Of a DNA stretch of 64,000 bases, positions 24,407 to 35,732 are shown one piece after another. The notes beneath the pieces were generated by a model. The model made no database searches. It was not told the DNA's origin and worked only from the letters and a program-made list of their open reading frames with translations. The DNA comes from Omphalotus guepiniiformis. Taxonomy: Eukaryota > Basidiomycota > Agaricomycetes > Agaricales > Omphalotaceae. The stretch lies in NCBI GenBank assembly GCA_028554645.1, contig JAQOOI010000079.1, positions 682,001 through 746,000 of the forward strand, given 5' to 3'. Position 1 is the first letter of the stretch. Each line of letters starts with the position of its first letter. The position numbers were made by a program, and so were the translations under genes.

Positions 24407-24820
24407 TATTATTGGTGAGATTGTTCAAGAAGTGAAGTCAACGAATAAGCTGTGAAGCTAAGAGTCACTTGAGGGCGAATGATGGAATTCATGTTGAAGA
24501 TTCGACGAGACATTTATACGCGAGTTGAAAATTGGAGGGAAGAAGCAATTCGGTCCAACTGACGCTCCAAGAGTTGAAAATTGCCATAAAAGGCGATTTT
24601 AAGGAGGACAAATAGACAATAATATCGTTGCTAAGGACGTAACCGTACACCAATCGTCGATTAACAAGTCTTTTCGTGCATGATTGCAATTTTCAGGATG
24701 AGAATAGATATCGCAGTCGTGCTATTTTACAGAACTAAGTAAGTACAGTGCGCTAACAGTAAATTCTACAGATACAACGTATATCGTAACCACTCTTGGA
24801 CCACCTCCGTTGCTCCGTGC
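24407..24820. other. Intergenic, about 410 bp
   Basis: Upstream of the small membrane-protein gene and 3' flank of the kinase gene. Nothing recognisable seen. Confidence 0.5.
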
Positions 24821-24949
24821 TCAATATTTGAGTCGCAATCTCTTGGACTCCCGTAACTTGCTGCCCTTGGGCTTCTGTTTGTCGCTGCTCAACGTCTTCC
24901 GCTTCAAGATACTCCCTGTCAACTTATCGGCACACGTTGCAGGAAGCGC

Positions 24950-27236
24950 TTATTCCAGCGAATCAATCTTGTTCTCGATCCGCGCGCAATCCGCCTCAGG
25001 CCAGTTGTCAGAGTCAATGGCCTCCTTGAAGCGGGCAATCATCCAAACTGAGTTGAGCTTTCCCTTGCGTATGATCCCTACATCATCGTTCGCCTCCATA
25101 TACTTGCGCATCTTATCAGAGGCAGCATCATAGTTCTCCTTCCACAGGTCAATCAACTCTTGCGTGGCAGGCTGTTTCTTCTCATACCGGACTGTGAAGA
25201 CGGTCTCGAGGTCGTAGATTAGATCTCGGAGCGCAGTCGGAGGAAGTTGAGCGTAATCTTTCATGAACTCGAATAGGATGTGTGAGAAGGCTTTTCGAGT
25301 GCCACCTTCAACACCTCCCGGAGCATTGGCATTTGGGGCAGCATAGTCGTAGACCGTGCGCATTATCGTCGCCAACTCCTCGCTCGACATACCATTTTTG
25401 GTGAACCGAAGTGTTATCCAGGACAAGACATGGAAGAAACTTTCAAGATCATCCTCGAGTTCGGGGAACACCAGGCCCGAACCTGGTAAGAGAAGCCGAG
25501 CCGCAATGAATTGCCAGGTGCCCTGAAAGAGTGAACAATTGCCTGCGGGCCGTCATAGGGACAAACGATGAAGACCTACCGTGCGTATACGTTGACGTGC
25601 TCCCTCTCCGAGCTCTGCCACCGGCTTCGAGAGATCCCAGTCAATCAAATATCCATTCACATTCTTCCCAATCAAGATATTCCCCGTACTGAGGTCGCCA
25701 TGCATGATCCCGGCTTTTTCGTAAGCCTCATGGTGTGCTAATGATGTTTTCATTAGAAACAGAGGAAATATGCCGTAGCAGATACTCACCTTGCATGGCA
25801 TCTTTCATAGCACGAACCATCGTACGAGTGTTGTCGAAGTGCGTGAGGTCTTCACCCACATCGTCAAGAAGCAGTCGATGATGCTGATACTGGCGGATGG
25901 TTCTAATACGACTTCCTGAAGGATAGACGTCGCTCGTTTCAGTTTGATGGTGAGGAAGAGGAATGTCGCCGGCTTGATGACATTCTGGGATGTTGTGCAC
26001 TTTCACTGCCTGTAGCTTCCTATAGATGTCACCTTCCTTCACCATACCTTCCCCAACGACACGCCATGTATCTTTCAACAGCACACATCGCTCCCTCACC
26101 GGATCCCAAACAGGTATACAACGAGTGCGACGGCCAAAAAGAGCACTTCGACCGCGGAAGCGAGGGTGGCTACCATAGCAGTAAATCACTTCACCTTCCT
26201 TCATGTCATCATAGACACCGAACTTCCAGATAGGAGCCGTGGGGCCCAACCCAAGTTCCTTTCGAGCTTGTGCAACGTGCTCTGCATCTGCCTCACCAGG
26301 AATCGTGACTGTCTCGTCCAAACCGCGAGTGGCATCCGATGCTCGACTGAATCGCCAACAAAACTCTGCAAAGAGTTTGGCTCCCTCAAGAGTACTAATC
26401 TTGAATTTCTTAGTTACCACTGCACCAGCCCGGTCCCAATGTATGAGCCTAACCCATTCCTTCTGAATGAACACACTGAACAGGTGTGTGCGATGCTGCT
26501 GTGAGAATTGGGCGATGGCATGGCATGTGAGTTGGCGTAGCGTTTTCAAGGATCTCTTAGGGTTTACAAAGGGTGAATCTTCCCTGCAAGCGTCAGCGAA
26601 TGGGTCATCTTCTCCATCGAACTTGACCTTGAAATGTGTCTGCGCAAGAGACATATCCATCTGCCGGGTTCTTCCTGAATTCGCCTTATACAAAGTGATA
26701 TCCGGCTTTACTTCATCTTGCTCCCGTCCAGCCTTCACTTTGTCCACATGATTAGAGGTATTGACAAGCTCCATTCGACCATCACAAAACGTGCTGAGTG
26801 CATCAATCTATTAAGAGGGTGATTAGCAACTCTTACAATGCCAAGAAGAGAGACTGACCAAAATCTTAAAAAGCTTTCCCTCGTTTTTGACCCTGCCAAC
26901 TTTCAAAAGTCTGTTGAGCGAGCTCTTCTTCTTCTGATCCCAGGGAACTTCTCCTGCATCTGGGAAATAATGGTCAACAAAATTGGTTGCTGATAGGGGC
27001 CCCAGAACGTTATTCAGTATCTCAGTGTCGTAAACTTTGAGCGAAGTTGATGTGACTGAATCAAGGCTAGAGTGTGTGCCGTTTGTCTGATGTGAGTGAG
27101 TCGAGGAAACCGGGGGTTCGACTTGTCCTTTGGCCATGGATGAGGCCGGTAAGGGTTGCAATCGTTTCGAGGAAGCAAAGTCGATGCCTGGACGAAAAGC
27201 TACGAGCCTAATTTCTTGTGCGTTAGCTGATGACAT
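24950..27236 (-). CDS. FunK1-type fungal protein kinase
   Basis: Minus-strand exons 26859-27236, 25790-26807, 25580-25737, 24950-25522; 708 residues, typical for the fungal FunK1 kinase expansion. The start MSSANAQEI was chosen because it is the first ATG after in-frame non-ATG sequence. The N-terminal half is the family's poorly characterised region (includes DPFADACREDSPFV and WVRLIHWDRAG). Kinase motifs follow: VLLKDTWR, the catalytic loop HGDLSTGNIL (His-x-Asp...Asn), then LIDWDLSK in place of DFG, and GTWQFIAARLL as in the family's P+1 segment. The frame stops with TAA at 24950-24952, but the same frame stays open downstream to a second stop at 24821-24823, encoding a Lys/Arg-rich tail. 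Substrates are unknown. Confidence 0.88.
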
Positions 27237-27534
27237 GATGAGAGGATACAAGACTTGAGGCTCTGGATAGTTAACGAGCGCCTGCTCTGGGAAATTGAAG
27301 ACAATACAACTCCTCGTCCACACAAACGGTGGAAACGGCGGCAAGTGAGTGGTCGCATCAGACTGGTTCCACAGCAAATTGCGCTGGTTGGGATGCGGAT
27401 AAATGGCTCGCTAGCTCACAGAGGTTGGATCGAAAGCAGGCATTCTTTGGTCAGTCTATGTCTTGCATTTTATTTTCTTGAGCATTTTGTGACGTAGTCT
27501 TGATGACCATTTACAGACGCTCCTCACTTTACGA
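27237..27534. other. Intergenic
   Basis: Upstream region of the kinase gene (-) and the 5' side of the decayed gene that follows. No feature seen. Confidence 0.4.
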
Positions 27535-30500
27535 ATGCCGCATATATCTGAAGTCAAGCCAGCCAACGAGATTGAGCCACCGCGACACATTCTCTCTTTC
27601 CTGACACAACTTCAAAGCTTCAGCTTCAGGTCTCGCTCGAGGTGTCTTATATCCCAACCGCACCAGCAGCACAAGATGCGGTTTCTCCTAATAACTACTC
27701 GAGATAATTCACCAAATCCAATTGGACTAGGGCCTACACCACGTTCTGCGGCTACGCGTTTCACTGTAACTACACCACCTCTTTCTGGGGGGCACCAAGC
27801 CCGCCTCCACGAACGGCGAGCTTGAAGAAACCAGCGAACCTCAACCTGTCCTTGTCACCCAACACTCACGGAACCCCTGGCCGTCTGTCTCCAAATCCGA
27901 ACGCTCATCCGTCTATCTTACCGCCTGCTACCCCCAATCCAACGCCTGCTACAGCAGCAGTGAATTAGAGATATGTGCAAGCGGAGGGTGTGGTGCTTAT
28001 TACGAAGATCTAGGGGCAGGGTGATAAGGGCAAGGTTGCAGGCAATGCCGATGAGGAGGACAAGCGTCTGAGTACAGTTGAGAAAGGGGACCAGGCGCAG
28101 GTACAAGGGACCGAGAGAGAAACTACGGGAGGGGTTCAATTTGTTTTGGTCGAAGAAAGAGAAGGCATGGGTGGCAGTATATAAAATGGTCTTTGATGTC
28201 GGTGGGTACGCTGTGACTAAGTTTTCTTCTACGATACTAACTTGGTCCGGTAAATCTAGCTTTCCTTCGGCTACCTTTCACCTCACCTCTACTTTGTCTC
28301 ACACTCTCTGCTACACTCCGAGATAAACCAATTTCCTCAAGTTCTTCGAGCCCTCTTGCAACATACATCACCTCCAGGAAAAGGGCACGTCCGTCAAGCA
28401 ACTCAAGAGAGGGGGAGAGCTGTACTCCGGAAGAGTTTCAGGAAGACGTTGCGTACTACGAGCGGTCTTAGGGTCCGGATGCGGACGGTGTTCGTGCCTG
28501 CAATGTTACTTGAAGGAGAGGACGAGGGATACGGCGGGTCTGAGGAGGAGGATCTGAAGGATGTGAATCTCGACGACAATAAAGATGACGCGAATGAACG
28601 TCAGGGTGATGGGGGCGACGATGAGACTAGTTCAGATGAGGATGAGGATGAGGATAACGAGCAAGATCCAGACCATCTTACCTCCGGTGCCTCTGAACGC
28701 ACTGTTGTTTGTTGTGTTAAGATCGATAATGAAGGCGAGCTAGCAGAGTATCGTAATCGCGTCGAACCTCTTGGGTTCTTGGTAGAGAAGGTCGACGTTT
28801 CAATTACTGGAAGCGCTGGTCATGGGGATGACGGTGCTACCCTAGTTGGATGGTGTTCGCCTCGATATAATGTCGACGCAGCAGCGAAGACATTTCAACG
28901 GAAGGGAAGAGGGGAAAAAAAGCTCTCAGGGTGGAACTGGTAAATTTCCACTACACCTTGCCTCACATGAGCAGCATAACCTCTTATATGCGGTGACTTT
29001 CCTGCGTTCACCTGCGGAGGAAGCACTAGACGGTGTTGGCGCGTTATTAAATCCAAATCTCTCAAGTGGGATGAACTCATTTCCTAGCGCGGGAGTTGGG
29101 TTGGTGGCGTTAGCGGCTTACAGAGCCTGGGTGCGGACAAGATTCTACAGCGGGCAGTGACTATTAATATCTTTGGAAAGCCCTACTTTCTCTCATCCGA
29201 GTCTCGGTCAATTGCCAACTCGGATGTGACAACCAAGGATCTCAATTACCCGACAACAACCTTTTCATCCCGGTGGAACTGTGTCTTAAATCTGTCCCTT
29301 TCGCAACACCATTATTTGCAAAATCACGATGAGGAATACGGCGAGCCTACTCCTGTTGGCGGCATTCAAACAGGCAACGCTCGCAATGACAACATTGCTC
29401 TACCAGAACCCACTTCGCCGTTCCCCGTTCCTGTCTCCTTCAGTAATTCATCTTTTCCCTCCCTCCCACCATCTTCCACGTACCCTTCATTCGCGTCTAT
29501 AATCTCGCCCCGTGATCGATGCTCGGTTGGGCTCGAATTGGGTCCCACATCCGATGGTGGAAGCACGGCTTCGTCACCAGGACGGAGATTCAGCCTTGGT
29601 GTCGGCTTTTCGTCGGTCTCTGGGGCAGCTACGGCAGGTATGGCTGAGAAGCGACATACGCTGCTCAAATTGCCTGGGCTAAGCGGAGTACCTGCCCGGG
29701 TGCGCTCGGCTGGTGCTGGATTCCCCGGGATGAACGGTATTGGTGGTATAACCCAAAGGCCGGCATCGGCTCTAGGTGGTGTGAGAGATAAGAGAGAAAG
29801 TTTGGGCGTTTCAAGCGCACGAGAGAGAAGGGACAGTTTACCTACCTCTGTTGCTAGCTCCGGTGCTGGATATGCGACAGGGACAAAGTACGCACCTCCG
29901 TCCGTGATGGCTGCGGTTCAACAGGGGCATCTGCGTTCTCCGACCGCCTATGAAGCACCTCCACCTTTCAAAGATTATCCACATAGTGCAACAATTGGGG
30001 TGGGGGTGGTACTGGTAGATTGGGAGGTCTATCTGTCGCCATTCCTTCTATTGATCAGAGTATCAGTTTGGCTGGCGGGTTAGTTGAAGGTGCTGGTATG
30101 ATACCGTCAGTGACACCAGCCTACCCAGCCTACCCGACCAACGCTAATACTTCGCCCGCTGGAATGCAGCCCCCAACTCCCTCTCAAGGGACCATCATCC
30201 CTCACGGTGGAAACATGCCCCCGAATAGCGCGAGTAGTCCTGGAGCTGGGTATGTGGGGCCTAGCGTCGAGGTACGCCGCGAGCGAGGTATAAGTGGGGT
30301 GACACAGCTTATTTCGAACCGTCGTGTCCATCCAGACCGGTCAAAGACGAAGATATCGAGGGTGAACGTCGACAAGTGGTATATCAGCTCAGGCTTAGCA
30401 TTCAGCTGGTGTGGTGACGTGGGCGGAAACATAGAAGTGTTGGAAGTCGTAGGTAGTATTCCCACAGAAACAACAATAGACTGTGCTCCATTTGTCTCCC

Positions 30501-30850
30501 CATCCTCATCTCTGTTATATTTTCATCAAATGCGATATCTGCGCCGCCCTGACCAGTCATACTGACAATGAGCCCAGGGGTCGGTGGCACGGGTGTATTC
30601 GCTATACCGTTAGGATCGCATCCTGATGAACGCTCGCGCCGAAAGCGCCGCGAGCTTGCATCACATCAGAGTAATCGACAGCACCCTCGTTCGTCTTTGG
30701 ACTGGACAAAGGGGTACACTGCACCCAATGTGCTTCCTCTGGAGAACAGAGTACGCGTAGGTCCGTTTGCTGCCATTGGCTTGTCAGTCTGTGTGCATAA
30801 AGTTCCTCGCCTTTCCCCCTGGTGTTCATTATACTTTCATGTTTCCTGGT
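27535..30850 (+). pseudogene. Decayed gene resembling TRAPP subunit Trs65, with internal inversion
   Basis: Collinear pieces of one large protein are spread over several frames. In order: EIEPPRHILSFLTQLQ (about 27565-27612), a Ser/Pro segment, ERYVQ-like text broken by in-frame stops at 27966-27968 and 28011-28013, KAWVAVYKMVFDV (about 28170-28208) with an intron ending near 28258, RLPFTSPLLCLTLSATLR, SFRKTLRTTSGLRVRMRTVF (28433-28494), LLYAVTFLRSP (about 28980-29014), INIFGKPY (about 29163), FSSRWNCVLNL (29263-29296), a Ser/Pro linker, then LPLENRVRVGP (30732-30764). The order and motifs are those I recall for fungal TRAPP trafficking subunit Trs65. The segment with FTLDIFVFDRSGWTRRFEIS is on the opposite strand (30303-30622). 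Stops, at least three frameshifts and the inversion mean it cannot make the full protein. Confidence 0.75.
30303..30622 (-). other. Inverted segment inside the Trs65-like pseudogene
   Basis: On the minus strand this stretch reads PPTPGLIVSM, then FTLDIFVFDRSGWTRRFEIS, and ends at SC. Flanking plus-strand pieces end VEVRRERGISG on the left and resume DERSRRKRREL on the right. Joining minus-strand ...RRFEISC to plus-strand PDERSRR restores the expected order, so the segment has been flipped in place. Confidence 0.75.
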
Positions 30851-31022
30851 GAGTCATTTCTTACTCACTTTATTACAATCAAGTACAACGTTGACTATCA
30901 GTTTGAAGTTGTTCAGAACCGGTTCAGAACTCCCTTGTTTTCGATGGCTGATTATACTTTCATGTTTGCTGGTGAGTCATTTCCTACTCACATTACATCC
31001 AAGTACAACGTTGACTATCAAC
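30828..31022 (+). repeat. Direct duplication, two copies about 123 bp apart
   Basis: ATTATACTTTCATGTTT and the roughly 70 bp after it, ending in AAGTACAACGTTGACTATCA, occur at 30828 and again at 30951 with a few differences. Immediately downstream of the Trs65-like pseudogene. Confidence 0.8.
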
Positions 31023-32730
31023 TGAAGCAGAGTGATTTCGGCGGGGCTCCATCAGCATCTCTCACACCTCCACAAGTCAAAACGGTCATGCAGGCCTTTG
31101 TCCAGCCAATAGAACATCATATCAAGGTAAGGTCTATGCGATTCACGCTCTATTTTATCTTGAAATTCGCACACCATCTCAGGTACGACCCCCGTGAATG
31201 GATCTGCCAATGTGAAGCTAGAGAATTCTTGGGACGGCGGACACCGGCTTTGATATAAAGTTTCGTGGGGTCTCTCTCCTTGTAGATGGGTTAGATGGTC
31301 GTTCTTGGCTGCAACCCCTGGAGCCTGGCACGCAGCATACAGCGAGCTCCTTTTGAGAGACGGGTGCAGCCCTTCAAAAGAGAGGTGTCAACTTGCCTCA
31401 GGCTCTGTGCATACCCTTATCATTGTTCGTTCGACGTGGTTTTCGGATTATTGTTGAACTCTCGAGAAGTTGACGAGTGTTCGGAGTGATTGTGTGGATT
31501 TTTCTGTCCGCTGTCGCGCATCACTCCTCTGGCATAGCACGACGGTGTTGCACCACTCGGCCTGTTTCTCTGATGTACGTGTGCTTGCTGTTATGGTTTC
31601 GAAAGCGAAACGACCAGTCGTTTGTTAACCCCTATAGGGAAAAGCAAGTGAAGACTTCCTGTGCTCATTTACCTCGGCATATCCTGGACGTTGACGCCTT
31701 CATGCTGTTCTAAATTAACAAGCTCATTCATCTCTTCCAATTCACACCAACTCGTGTGACATACTATAAATCCCTACAATCCGTAATTTGTGTTGATTCC
31801 ACTTGCAATTCTAATAGAGTCGCAGGTTTTGATCACGCTGCCTCATTCGTATTGTAGGTGACTTCCATATCAGATATCCTTGATCCAACAAAGTGTACTT
31901 CGCAGGGCCTGAATTGGAGGTATCTGTTGTATTTCAGGAGGCTCTATTAGGAGAAATCGTGGGATTGGAAGTCACCGCAAGTATAGCCGTCTCTCTCCCT
32001 CTGCCTCCGTCTTCATATGCCACTATCTTGGATCAACTTGTATTTCGAAGTCTGATGCTTTCCAGTGAGGCATCAACTGGATGTTCCGGCGTTTGAGTAG
32101 AGCAAGAATGCACTGAGAACGCGTCAACTTGATGCTTGAATCACTGATCAATATTTGGTCCGACTCGGAACGGAATACTGCTGCACGTGCTATAACATAC
32201 GCACTAGAGCCGGAAAACGAGCATCTGGGTCTGCGCCTCTCAATCAACCATATCATCGTGCTGGAAGGGGGCGCGATCCTCATGGTTCACTCTTGCCAGC
32301 ACACAGTATCGTCATGTGGGTAGATTATTCCACGAATTTGATTGTCATGTGGCTGCTCACTGCTTCTCCCAGATCTGATTGACTGTATCGTCGTCCAACG
32401 ATGCCGTGGCCCGTCCCCTATTAGAGGCAAGACAATTCGTCAAAGGTTTATAGTTTCTAACGCCGCCTAATAATAGATGTACTCTCAATATCAAGTTTGT
32501 GGAGTAATTGGCCAGAAATGTACCGAAAAGTGACTCTGAAGAATTCAGCCTGAGCGAGCCTGAGCGGCGGCCTCGGATGTATTTATATTATCACGAAACC
32601 TCCTCGAGGACACACCAGATAAATATGGAACCGAATTGATTATCCCCGCTCAGGGCTGTAACAGAGCTTCTACTCGAATTTCAGAAGTACTGTGCCTGAT
32701 TTGGAAGAACAATCGACAGCACTCAAGCTG
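31023..32730. other. Intergenic / decayed region, about 1.7 kb
   Basis: No complete gene seen. A short open segment near 31040-31125 could be a gene relic but has no recognised family. Otherwise only the upstream region of the GH47 gene. Confidence 0.4.
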
Positions 32731-32738
32731 TATAAAAA
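32731..32738 (+). promoter_or_regulatory. TATA box of the GH47 gene
   Basis: TATAAAAA, 57 bp before the ATG at 32795, on the coding strand. Confidence 0.6.
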
Positions 32739-32794
32739 GACGAAATGGTTTGATTACATTTCGCATACCCTCCACTTCAGTTTGTCGCTAAAGG

Positions 32795-35249
32795 ATGGTG
32801 TCGTTCTCCCGGGCGTTCAGTCTGACCTTCGGGTTATCTTTGTGTGCATTGACGCTTGGCGATCCAGTTCAGCTCCCCTTTCTTCAAGTTCCTGACAGCG
32901 CTTTTGTCCATCGCGAAACTGTGAAGCAAATCTTCAATGAGAGTTACAATGCCTACAGGTATATAGTCGGCTCTCTTGTCATTTGTGACTGACAATGCGT
33001 TCTAGGAAGTTAGCTTTTGGTCATGATGATTTGTTGCCAGTCAGCGGGAGCTTTAGCGACGGACGAAATGGATGGGGCGCGTCTATCGTCGATGGAATGG
33101 CGACAATGGTACGCGTTTCTTGTGCCCATATCGTGGTCATGATGGGCTAATTTATGTCTAGTGGATCATGGGGCTCGACGTGAGCGTACTATATACCCTT
33201 CCACATATCATTCTGATGTCGTTATGGAAAGGATTTCTTCAATGAGGCCGTCAATCATGTCAGTAATACCGATTTCAGCGAATCGCAGACACCGGATACC
33301 GTTAGGTCAATCATTACGTTATCGTCATTTGTAATGCTCGTTACTCAAAACCCTTGATTGCAGTCTTTTTGAGACCAGTATCCGCTATGTCGGTGGCATG
33401 CTCAGCGCGTACGAACTCAGCGGCAAGAAGCATCCCATCCTGGTTGAGAAGGCGCAGCAACTCGTCGATAAAATGGCATTCTCTTGGTCCAAACCAGTAA
33501 GTAATTTCATATCTGACGCTTCTGCTAATTGTTTATTTACTCAACCTTCACGTTATTAGAATCAAACAGTCCCTTTCGGGTTCATCGACTTCTCGACCAA
33601 TTCGCCCACCATAGATACAGTACGTGTCATGGCATTTCATGTTGCGATTATGCGATACAACCCTGAACGTAACTAGACCAACATTGCAGAAGCTGGCACG
33701 GTGAGTGGCAAAAACATTCTCTCTATGTTGACTTCATTGATGGTCTGTGTAGCTTGATATCGAATGGTCACGACTTACGAAATATACTGGAAATCAGACC
33801 TATACAAAATTGACTGAAGGTTCTGTTAGAACGATTGCTAGCCTTGTCAGTTCATTAGTTCTCACGTGTATATTCTACTAATATCTTGAGCAGCCTGATC
33901 CATTCCCAGGTGATTATCCTGATTGTCATATACATCATTTTTTCTGAAAGCTTGCTTGAGGTCTCGCTCCTCAAGGTTTCGATCCTGCCACCAACTCTTT
34001 CGTGGGAGAAGCTCTTGTAAGCTTCAAACCATTATTCCTAGAATCTTGCTTCTCACATACTTATAGACTTGGGGAGGAGGATCAGACAGTTACTTCGAGT
34101 ATTTGATCAAATATGCGCGCATAACCAACACGGATGATAACCTGTTCGCGGACACTTGGCACGCGGCTGTTGATTCTTCAATCAAGGAACTACTCAGGGT
34201 TCGTACCTCTTCTCAGCTGTTTTCTGTAGCTTCTAACGCGAATCAATATGGAAATGTACTCGCACTTCTTAGACTTCCACCGTTGGAGATCACGTTTACC
34301 TCGCTGACTGGGATTCTGGTACAATCATTCATCAAAGCTCGCATTTAGCATGCTTCCATGGCGGTAATTGGATTTTTGGTGAGCATTTCCTTTTGTTCAA
34401 AATCATGATCGGGCCAAACTTGGTTATGTAGGCGGGCACCTCCTGAACAATCAAACCATCATTGATATTGGCTTGGAGTTGGTTGAGGCCTGCTGGAACA
34501 CGTATGCTAGCACGACGTACGAGAGTTTCTTTGATAGTCCGAGTGGAACGAAAATCTCATTTGATTTAGGACCGGGATCGGCCCCGAAGTGTTCGAGTTC
34601 ATATCTAAAGACGGAGGGAACACCACACCAGACGCTGCTCAAGCGGCTTTCTACCAGGAACATGGTTTCTTCATCACAGCCGCAGACTATATCCTCCGTC
34701 CTGAGGTCCTCGAGTCAAACTTCTACGGTTGGCGTAGTACTGGTGATACAAAGTACCTGGATCGCGCAGCAAGTGCTGTGACCAGTTTACAGAAGTTCTT
34801 GGAAATCAAGTCTACCGGTGGATATGCAGGGATTAATGATGTGAACAATATCACTGCAGGCTTTATCGATGATCAAGAAAGTTTCTGGTTTGCAGAGGTT
34901 CTCAAATACCTGTAAGTATGCTAAGAAAGTCAACAACCTTCTACTGAATGAGAACCATCTTTTTCAGTTACTTGACCTTCGATGATCCAGCTCACATCAG
35001 TCTAAACGATTGTGAGTCTAACTTCATGTTTCGTTCAAAACTGCAGATTCCTAATCCTAGCTCAATAACTTAGACGTCTTCAATACTGAGGCACAACCTT
35101 TCGAAGCTCCACCAGCCAAATTCGTTTACGGGAGCGGAACACCAGTAGTTGTAGAGGGAACTTTCACATCCAAATCCGGACCCCTCCCCGCTGTCAGTCC
35201 TAACCCGAACTTGCCTGCCCAGGTGCAAAATGGGATCAATAACCAATGA
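32795..35249 (+). CDS. GH47 alpha-1,2-mannosidase, secretory pathway
   Basis: Class I mannosidase that trims alpha-1,2-linked mannose from N-glycans or acts extracellularly. Sixteen exons: 32795-32958, 33006-33108, 33162-33179, 33232-33305, 33364-33496, 33560-33619, 33677-33700, 33753-33845, 33894-33909, 33961-34016, 34067-34198, 34273-34378, 34432-34516, 34570-34911, 34968-35011, 35074-35249; 541 residues. It has a signal peptide (MVSFSRAFSLTFGLSLCALT). GH47 signatures in order: LPVSGSFSDGRNGWGASIVD, LEIEW-like LDIEWSRLT, TWGGGSDSYFEYLIKY, SSHLACFHGGNW, ACWNTYAST joined to TGIGPEVF, YILRPEVLESN, ESFWFAEVLKYLYL, and FNTEAQPF with the calcium-binding threonine. Exons as short as 16, 18 and 24 nt are needed to complete the motifs. 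No broken motif was seen. Confidence 0.93.
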
Positions 35250-35732
35250 AGGGTAGTCGTGTGGACAAAGTGTGATCACCCTAGGCGTAGGATTCTGGCT
35301 GGGACGAGGATTGAAGTATTGAAAGGCGGTTGTCGTAGACAGACTGGACTTCTCCTCGAACAGCAGAACCTAGAAATCTATTTATGATATACCAAACTTG
35401 ATTGCGAGCATCAGTAGTTAGTGTGGTATAACTCGAAGCTCGGTTTGCTGCCGTGTCGAAGCGGCATGCTCCATGGTGGGCAAAGTGGGGAGACAATGTT
35501 TCACGCTCATCAATACTTAGATGATCATTTCGAACCCGACTGCAGAACAATACATAGACATTCAGGAAGTGGTTGCAGTTTAGCCTTGAGTAACTTGGCC
35601 ATACTCACTACCAACCTCAAAGTAGAGTGTTCTTCGCATCAGAGTCAGAGAATGAATGGATGTATGAAAGGAATGTGAGAATACACTATTGATACACGCG
35701 CATTTTTTTTACAACTGATGTCCTATCGACGT
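35250..35732. other. Intergenic, convergent 3' flanks
   Basis: Between the GH47 gene (+) and the mucin-like gene (-). Nothing recognisable seen. Confidence 0.5.

Noticed and set aside
28078..28326. Independent small gene containing KAWVAVYKMVFDV
   Set aside because: It is one piece of the Trs65-like pseudogene, matched by flanking pieces in order.
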